A stretch of DNA of 64,000 nt from Homalodisca vitripennis (Eukaryota > Arthropoda > Insecta > Hemiptera > Cicadellidae): contig NC_060211.1 of assembly GCF_021130785.1 (NCBI RefSeq), forward strand, positions 127,483,001 to 127,547,000. Reading direction: 5' to 3'. Shown here piece after piece: positions 56,491 through 64,000 of the stretch. Position 1 is the first letter of the stretch. Each line of letters begins with the position of its first letter. The translations under genes and the position numbers were made by a program. Under the pieces are notes generated by a model. That model ran no database searches. It had not been told where the DNA came from and saw nothing but the letters and a program-made list of their open reading frames with translations.

Positions 56491-58311
56491 CAAGAAACAA
56501 GTTATGTAATGAGTATCACACTGTTTAATGACACAGTTTAATACAGTTTATGGACATGTTATTTTAATTATACCATCAAGGGAACCTTGGGAAGATTAAT
56601 GGAGTACAGGCAGTATTCAGTGATTTACTACTTGTTGGTGATTTAGAGCAGAATTGCATAAAATAGTTTAAACATTAGAAAATCAACAGAAAATATTAAT
56701 ATTCATACCATATTGGCAAATTAGATTCACACCTAATTTGTAATGTTTTTTTATATTAATCAAAACGTGAAATAATCAGTGGATTATAGCAGTGCATTTT
56801 AGACAAAAAAAACAGGTCGTTTCCCTATCCAATTTTGAGGAACTGAAAAACTTCAATGTCTAATCTAAATTAAAATTATTTTCGTGCTTACTTAAATGCA
56901 TGTTTGTATCCCAAAACATTTCCGATCCTTATTGTATATTAAATATGACTATTCAAATAAGGATTTTTACAAGAAATATATAAAAACGTTTGGAACGTAA
57001 TACTTAGTAATTTTAATGTTTGAGACTCATACTCTTAACTTGTTTTGGAGAGAAATTGAACCACTTTGTAGACAACACTATCACGGAGTTTTACTATGTT
57101 CAGTGGCTCGTTGGTTACCTTAAATGTTTGAGTTGCAAATCGAAAATGTCAAACAATATTGTTATACGACTAAACAAACGAATTAAATAATCATATTATG
57201 ATTGGTTTTAGCTCAAAGGTGCGTCATCTTTGACAAATGGTGAACACGGAAATGAATTTAATCTGTTAGGTATATTACTGGGTATAAGATGGCGGAAGTC
57301 CGTGCCAGCTTGAAACATAATTATAGCTATGTTACACAGAATGTTTTACTATACTGCTTAAAATAAAAACATTTAATTTGTTTTTACAAAGTTTGATTTG
57401 AAATGACTGTAAAGAAAATATTTAAAACAGACAGTAGTTCAACTATTAATTAACTTGTACTACCAACTAGAACATAATGTTGTTTAGTTTGACGAGGTTT
57501 GTATTGTAAATTTGAACTTGTGTGGCGTCTTATAATACAAAATATGCTAGCCAACAGTTGATAGTATTTGAACCACCATTATAATGATCAGATGTATATT
57601 TGTTCACGATTTAATAACTTTTACACAAAAGCATTGTGATGTACTAATTTTTATTGAATAATGTATTTAAATCTAGGCAAAATTAGAGATGACATGAAGT
57701 TTAATTGTGTTTGCAGTGTATAGTATCAATTAAACCTTTTCTGGTTTTATTAATTACACGAAAATTTGACGTGTGAAACTCTGATGTATAATTTACAACA
57801 TTTTATTTCATAATTTATAGTTTATTGGTACTAAATTGTAAAATTTGTTGGAGGTTTTTCATATTTTGTTCAGTTTTTCATGATCTCGCTCCATGTATTA
57901 AAAAAGGATAAAAGATTTAACATTAATCATCCGATTTTAAGTTATATTTACTTTATATGGTTAATTTACTGAGTTTGTCTCCAATTTAGATTTTCAAATT
58001 AATATTATTTTAATTTTTAAACATTAATGTTGCGAATAAAAAATAATTTGATCTGGAGTGTCCTATACTTTTTACCTACTCTTTGATCAATACATGGATT
58101 TCTCTCAAATCAGCATTTTGTACTAATTAAATTGATTTCCAATCGTACGAGTATTATACACTTTTATATCTTGTAATTTTACTTTTGCATTATTAATTTA
58201 ATTATTTTTGCTATGGAATGATTTAATCACCTTTGGCATTCTATAATACTATCGTAGATATTCAAAAGTGATAACCACGAAAAGTTATTAATCAGCAAAT
58301 TATCATTGATA
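56491..58311. other. AT-rich DNA, nothing recognised
   Basis: Very AT-rich throughout; no coding, RNA or repeat assignment. Confidence 0.55.
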
Positions 58312-58625
58312 AGCAATTACTAGTGGCTTCGTACGCAATATATTATTAGCATATATAATAATACTAGCAATTACCCGTGGCTTCGCAAGCAATTTCCTTA
58401 CTAACAACTGGGACATCATAGGCATATCCTTTTTAAATGACATACTTTTATGATGAATGATAATCTGATCAATTTGGAATAATAGGACTTTACATTGAAA
58501 TAGCTGTGTATTTTGACGCTCTGAAGGTGGAGAATGAAACAGTCTGTATAAGTACCATTGAAATAAATCCAAATTTCTCTGAAGAATTCCATGATATCAG
58601 ATAGCATGCCTCCAATGATTTAAGT
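58312..58625 (+). mobile_element. Element with 'tagcaattacccgtggcttcg' terminus, end duplicated
   Basis: Terminal wording 'tagcaattacccgtggcttc + gcaagcaattt' at 58366-58395 equals the minus-strand end of the element at 16860-17474. A degraded version ('aagcaattactagtggcttc + gtacgcaat') lies just before it at 58312-58341. The interior to about 58625 is non-coding. Confidence 0.5.
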
Positions 58626-58989
58626 AACATTAAACAATTTTAGGCAATTGTGGAGAAATAATGGAGTGGAAGGCTGTATTCTTTTTAGTAAAAGCACTTA
58701 TAATTTAATATAATTGAGTTCTATGATCATATAAAAACGGAAATAGGCATGTATCAATTAGCTATTATTTCACTGTTTACGGTTAAGAGCGGTTAAGAAA
58801 AATTACGACTGGCTATTATTCTAGTTTTCCTCGTTTAGACTATACGAGGTTCGAATGAATGATATTTCTGTCGCCACAGTTTGTCTTGTTGGCCTGATGT
58901 ATATTTTGATATATTTAAGAAGCCTGCTTCTGTAAAAAATTGTATTTCCGGTGCTAGTACTAGTTATGTAGTAACTTCCGGATAATCTC
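58626..58989. other. AT-rich DNA, nothing recognised
   Basis: A short internal direct repeat (gcggttaagaa-type near 58784) is present; nothing else. Confidence 0.5.
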
Positions 58990-59020
<31 letters not shown>

Positions 59021-59045
59021 GCTCGCGCGCGCGCGTGTACACGCA
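58990..59045. repeat. (CA)n-(CG)n alternating purine-pyrimidine tract
   Basis: About 30 bases of (CA)n run directly into a cgctcgcgcgcgcgcg tract and then gtgtacacgcacgtac. The continuous purine-pyrimidine alternation is the classic requirement for left-handed Z-DNA. Confidence 0.85.
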
Positions 59046-60005
59046 CGTACAACTACACAAAAAGAAATTTTCGAACCGAGCCGATGCGCTAATAATATTT
59101 ATGACTATTTTAATTTCTTTAAATATAATGCATGCCTACTTAGCGAGCCACGCAGGCCATTTTCTTTCCTTGTATCTTCAGTTTTAACTATTCAAGAAAA
59201 TGGGTTTCTGTAAACCTGATACAGTGCACTCACTACACGCACTTAATTTATAATCTCTGTTCACTATAACTCTGTTTCCTTGGTTCAGTATAGTAATGTT
59301 TATATCAATTGGTATACCTCTAATCAGTATTTAATGTCTCTTAAGTGCAAAACGGACGCACTGCCCTTGAATGGTTTTCTGCCATACACTTTGTGTCCAG
59401 TGCGTTGCTTAATAATTTCATGTGCGATGGTCATAGACGCACTGCACTTGTTTGTTTTCCTTAAATCCATCCGTTTTTTAGTTCTTTCAGCTACCCTACA
59501 TATGCTCCTCCCATCATTTCAAAAGAAAGTAATAAAATCAAAAGTAAAACAATTAAATTGAATGGTTTGAATTCGTCACTGCTGCCACCTTAAGTATTAA
59601 AAGTTAGATAACATTACTATCTCACTACACCAGATTGATTTGTTCATGAAAATTTAAAATTCTAGAATAAGTTTAATAAGTATAGTATTTGGGAATAAAA
59701 ACATGTCTATGTTTTGTATGATATCTAAATAATATACATGCCACATTTCGTGTAATCTGTTTACAAGATTTTGTGCGAACTAAAAAACACAAACATACAA
59801 ATATTCAAATTTCCAAACATTTATGTTTTAAACATTCACATTTACATAGTTAAAATATTTTAAGTTTGATTTATCACAAATATGTTGAACATGCTTCCCC
59901 TATCAATAAAATTCTAGAGTTCGCTTTTATTTATAAAAATTTAAATGTTTCACCGTAGAATTTTAAAGACCCGTACGGTAATAAATTAGCTGGGTAGAGG
60001 AGTAA
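59046..60005. other. AT-rich DNA, nothing recognised
   Basis: A 93-codon open frame at 59280-59561 shows no domain. No repeat is recognised up to the target duplication at 60006. Confidence 0.5.
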
Positions 60006-60013
60006 GTACCAAC
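60006..60013. other. Target site duplication (left) of the P-type element
   Basis: gtaccaac, identical to 61553-61560. Confidence 0.9.
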
Positions 60014-61552
60014 CAGCGATCACATAAGACCAATAGATGGAGCACTCCTATTCCTACAACATTACTGGTGTTGAAGCCAGTGGCGGCCATCTTGAGAGCA
60101 TCTAGAAACGCCAAACGCCGTCCAGAGAAGCTTAAAAATTGCAGTGCGCGCGCGCATAAATAAATCGCCACCTAGCCCACTTAGGATTAAGCCAAAATGT
60201 TCAAAATATCTCATAAAACACCGATTCTAATGGCGCAACTCAAATTACCAGTTTTGATCTCTATATAATTTTAACGAGCAAAAAACTTTAAAAGTTTTAT
60301 ACACATTTGAAATCGTAACATGAAAAAGTCGGTCTGTGAGGATTTTTTTTTGTTTTTAGGACAGGCAAGTTTTGTAAGCGGGAAAGTTTGAGATAAAGAG
60401 TTGAATTATTTTTTTCATTCGAAACTTTTTTTCTAAGACCAGTAGTTTTCCTGATATTATCGGCAGAATATAAGCGAAAACCCTGACCGTATCGCCCGAC
60501 CTAAAAACAAATCGCCTGCACTCCAGGCCGCTCTCGGCTTTTAAATTAAAACTCAACATCTTGTTAAATTAAAATTCATTTGAATATAATTAATTATTTT
60601 TAATATGTTAAACATTTTTAAACCCCATTTATAAGGCATTCACTTATCATTTCATTTGAATAGAAACTGTCATTTAGTGCAATTAAATATTAACTAAACT
60701 TGAGGCAATACAAGGTACAATAAAGTAAACCACTAGACATGGACTTATTATGTTTATAAAGAATGTATTTAATATAATGGAAATGTTTTACAATATGAAA
60801 ATTAGAAACATAAATATCCAAAGCTTACAATAAAACGTACCTTTCTACTGTCCTAAAAATGTTACAGTTTTTAATAAATGACTGCGTATTCTGCTTTTGT
60901 GTAATTGATGCACTGACATTTTTGCAGTGGTGATGTAGTTGCACTTTGAAGTATTGTTTACAAATAGCTTTTTTAACTAATATAAGGTGATTTACCCCAG
61001 GATCTTGTTCAAAACAGTGCCCTCCTGGGAACAGATTTACACCGATACACTTTCGTAACACTGAATTTATCATTCTGTCCTCTAATTTTTTACAGTTGTC
61101 ACGTCGCCTTTATTAATACGCAACTTTACTTCTGTTTCACATAACAAACAAAGTTTCACAACACCTTCAGAAGGTTGTAAAAGTCCTCCTCGGTTTTTAC
61201 AACTTATTAAACTGTTGCGGTATTGCGTTTCCTCATTAGCCTGTAACAGCTGTAGGCACCCGCTACAGGCTATTTTATTCTACGTAATACGTTCTTACTA
61301 TAAAACCAGAATGGTACTCCACAATATGCGTCGTTACATTTGAAGTGTTTCCTACAATATCATAGAAATAGTCGAGATCTTCATCTTCCTTCTCATGTTC
61401 TAAAACCTGCCAGACAGCAGCGAACACAGTCTGAGCGCTTGCCACTAGGGTGAATCATCCCAAGGTCGCCGCCATTGTTGTAGCATCGCGCGCCAGAGTA
61501 GACTTCAACGGGCAACCCCACTGCTCCATCTATTGGTCTTATGTGATCGCTG
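60014..61552 (-). mobile_element. P-type DNA transposon, internally deleted, 1.54 kb
   Basis: Perfect 31-base terminal inverted repeats begin CAGCGATCACATAAGACCAA at both ends (60014-60044 and 61522-61552). The octamer gtaccaac is duplicated immediately outside (60006-60013 and 61553-61560). A 31 bp inverted repeat and an 8 bp duplication are the defining geometry of P elements. The minus-strand coding remnant inside (60825 to about 61420) matches only the C-terminal third of a P/THAP9-type transposase. The THAP domain and catalytic core are gone, so this is an internally deleted, non-autonomous copy. Identical ends and an exact target duplication imply recent movement. Confidence 0.85.
60825..61420 (-). 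pseudogene. P/THAP9-type transposase C-terminal remnant
   Basis: On the minus strand an acidic segment ('EHEKEDEDLDYFYDIVGN') is followed by 'HIVEYHSGFIVR'. After a shift comes a Cys pair region ('ACSGCLQLLQANEET'), then 'LISCKNRGGLLQPSEGVVKL', 'KLEDRMINSVLRKC' and 'YFKVQLHHHCKNV', with a stop at 60825-60827. This order (GFIVR block, NRGGL-PSE block, LHH block near the C-terminus) is characteristic of P-element and THAP9-like transposases. At least one frameshift falls near 61265-61290. No N-terminal THAP zinc finger or RNase H-like core is present. The remnant lies entirely inside the 31 bp inverted repeats. Confidence 0.72.
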
Positions 61553-61560
61553 GTACCAAC

Positions 61561-62875
61561 ACGACTTTTTACTGGATGCGGTCGCATTTTACGGGCGAGG
61601 CGCAAGCTGCGCTTAGAAATTAAATCAAGGACTGAAACCCCCCTTTGAGTAAGGTGCAAGGGGATAAGTAGCCAGCGAGGGGATCAAAGGGGTCCGGACC
61701 CCCCTCCCCAATTTTTAATTTTTTTCAATTACTATTTTAGTAAACGATTATTATTATTTAAATAATTCAGTATTACTGACATGTACTGCTGAAAGATCTT
61801 TTCCTGGCTACATTCTTGGTAGGGTGATGAATGATACATTTCATCCACTACAAGCACTGATAATACAACAAATGTAATTTTATAATAATACAATTAATCA
61901 AAATAAGAACTGTTTCCTTTTTTTGTAAATAGTTTATTACTGGCTTCCATAATTTACTTTACTTTACAAATTACGTGATAATTGGAATGTTACACTCAAA
62001 TCTTCTTAAGCTATTAGTATTCCATACTATGTCACAAAACACGAGAGGAATTATTTTTATTTACATTGTTTTTTGTTCATACGGTAACTAATTTAATGTA
62101 AACAGCTGATTTCAATCAAGTATACTATCTACTAATAATAAACAACAGACTACTAGCGCAAGTGCAGCTGTTAAAAGTATTGGCTGTTTGGGAGAAATCA
62201 ACATTTTTTCAAATATAGACTGGGAAAACGTCACCACTTATTTTGTGTTCAGAGTGATAAAAATATTCTCCGTTCTTTCAATAACTTGTATGGCGATCGG
62301 CTGTTTTCTGAACATTAAAATAGGTACTTTTAGCGCAATATAATGAAAATAACTATTTCACTAAATAAATGCATCAATATTGTGTAAAATTATAAACATG
62401 ATTTATTTAAATATACTACTATACATTTTAATTCTTGCAAAGGTTTTTTTATTTAAGTAATATAATTTTGTTCTTGTTCGTCTATTTTGTTTTTAACTAA
62501 ATATTTTTAAACACCTACATTCTGTGGGCGGTGGGTATAAGTGGTAGATGGAAAGTAAAATTGACATTTTCTGAATCAAGGTTTTTGGAATATTGTTATG
62601 TGTTTATGATCATTCGAATCTTTGTTCATTGGTTTTTGACGAGACAAAAGTACTCTAAAGTACGTAATTATTCTTCTCTACAGTAGTACGATTCTTCTCT
62701 CCCGTAGGAAATATGCAGTTTTCAACCCTCTCCAATCTCCTACAGTTTTTTACTATCGAAAATAGGTACTATTCGATTAGGATGAGTGGAGCACGTTTTC
62801 AACAATAATAATTCCAGATAGTAATTTTGAAAAATAAGAAAATCTCTAAATACTAAGTTATCTCTAATCTCTAAG
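61561..62875. other. Flank of P-type element; AT-rich with one palindrome
   Basis: 61561-61710 is GC-rich and contains the perfect palindrome GGGGTCCGGACCCC at 61689-61702. The remainder is AT-rich with nothing recognised. Confidence 0.4.
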
Positions 62876-63432
62876 TTATTGCGAATGTTAAGTTGAGCTC
62901 CATTTCATTTTCCACTTAGTGAAGTTTTTATTTTTTTATTATTTTATTTTTTATTTAGACTAAATCTTGGAGTATGGAGTCCGCGTCTGTCAGAAGAGAT
63001 CTAAAAAAGTCGGCAACGAAGATATTCAAAACGAAGTCTTTAAATCGTGTCGACAGAGACAACTAGACTAGAAAAGAGGTATGTCTGGTTTACCCAGGAG
63101 TCACCCAGTGTAATCTAGATGAAGAGGTGTTCTCAATATCTCATCAGGTGCACAATTAAGTGCAGTACGATATTTTAAACTCGGTCCCAGGGCACGGCGG
63201 CGGAGCAACCAAGTTCCCTACACATAATTTAGCTACGGTAGGAAGAGTCAACTAGCTAGATAACTAGTGTGTAGTCTAGGTGTAGAAGGATTCGGGTTTG
63301 AACATCTTTTTTACCTCTTCTGACATACGTGGACTCCAAATTCTAGGAGTCAAGTTTGTGACAGTGTCAGACTTCAGACGCTTTACGAAGCGGAATGTGA
63401 AATGGAGCTAGTCTTAACATTCGCATTGAATT
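62876..63432. mobile_element. Long member of the 44.0 kb MITE family
   Basis: The left side has 'attgcgaatgttaagttgag + ctccatttcattttcc', then 'tatggagtccgcgtctgtca + gaagag'. The right side, inverted, has 'attcaatgcgaatgttaaga + ctagctccatttcacattcc', then 'ctaggagtc..tttggagtccacgt + atgtcagaagagg'. Arms therefore extend over roughly 120 bases with indels. The interior of about 300 bases has no transposase. The short element at 44045-44207 shares both the arms and the 'attctaggagtcaag' centre. Confidence 0.65.
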
Positions 63433-64000
63433 ACCTTCTCACTACAGCTGGAACTTCGTTTGATAAATACATTTTGCTAATTAACAAACGCGACAGAAGT
63501 TTTAGGTTTACATATATAAATTGGTTTGCTATCTTTAAAATGTTGATATATCAACATATATTAACACGTATATCGTGTTAATATGAAAGTAATTACGTGG
63601 TTTGTTGTGTAATATGAAGATTTCAAAGATATGAAAGAATTTTTCGGAATTACCGTCATTTTCTCGATAGCATTAAGAAGAATTTTCTTTGGAACCCTCA
63701 CATAGGAATCTCTCGAAATACCTCTTCACTTTCATGTGAAGTCACTGCGCACACTTCTCGATGATAGCCTATTACGTGTTGCCAGTTACACGACCCGTTG
63801 TAGGAGCACTATGGTCATAGCCAAGAGTACGGGAGTGCAGGAAGTGAAGTGACTTACATTCCCGCTAAGTGGAAAATGATACAGCGATGCTGTTATACTT
63901 ACGTGTTAAATGATTCAGTCCGGGGAAGAAAGTGCGATCCGGGGAGAGAGGCTGGTGACAGGAGCGGGAGCGGGCAGTCTCGCTGGAACAGTTGACCCGT
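63433..64000. promoter_or_regulatory. Window end: palindromes and a GC-rising segment
   Basis: 63541-63556 is the perfect palindrome TGTTGATATATCAACA. It is followed by an 11 bp-arm hairpin (ATATTAACACG/CGTGTTAATAT, 63558-63584). From about 63770 the composition becomes GC-richer, with an initiator-like TCAGTC at about 63914 and purine-rich 'gacaggagcgggagcgggc' near the edge. It could be the start of another exon or promoter cut by the window; not provable here. Confidence 0.25.

Noticed and set aside
1..64000. A novel multi-gene defence or biosynthetic system
   Set aside because: The window shows scattered host exons and transposon remains, with no cluster of co-oriented intact genes.

Overview
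This looks like a window of an insect nuclear genome. It is AT-rich, and open reading frames longer than about 130 codons are almost absent. Coding sequence occurs as spliced exons, and most identifiable content is mobile-element debris. Several families (short 'Tctg-Tctg-cacgatatctcgag' repeats, a P-type transposon, a Ginger-type transposon, long-inverted-repeat mariner relatives) suggest an insect, possibly a hemipteran, but I cannot fix the species.

Host gene content is small. A probable first coding exon lies at 1643-2328 on the + strand and ends in a good splice donor. An ankyrin-repeat exon lies at 42378-42530 on the + strand with clean acceptor and donor sites. Both junctions have the same phase, so they may be parts of one gene separated by a roughly 40 kb intron (with or without undetected exons). 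The ankyrin exon resembles the N-terminal ankyrin array of espin/forked actin-bundling proteins. A decayed 78 bp partial copy of this exon sits 167 bp upstream of it. The rest of the window is intron or flanking DNA.

Layout: 0-1.6 kb upstream DNA and candidate promoter; 2.6-5.3 kb dispersed repeats and a foldback; 6.4-7.1 kb a ten-copy 76 bp minisatellite; 7.8-9.6 kb dispersed repeats; 12.5-14.7 kb two LINE remnants; 16.2-18.4 kb short repeats and a 415 bp inverted-repeat element whose empty target site is preserved in a second repeat copy at 13.2 kb; 22.4-28 kb SINE-like and other short repeats; 32.2-32.7 kb a four-copy 121 bp satellite with AB-AB order; 34.6-35.1 kb a second copy of the SINE-like element; 44.0-47.5 kb a hairpin MITE and a 3.07 kb Ginger-type transposon; 50.7-56.3 kb a mariner-type pseudo-transposon and further foldback structures; 60.0-61.6 kb an internally deleted P-type transposon with a perfect 31 bp inverted repeat and an 8 bp target duplication; 62.9-63.4 kb a long member of the 44.0 kb MITE family.

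I see no intact transposase, no intact tRNA or rRNA gene, no CRISPR array and no bacterial operon. The most informative content is the set of transposon structures whose ends, target duplications, introns and catalytic residues can be read directly from the bases.
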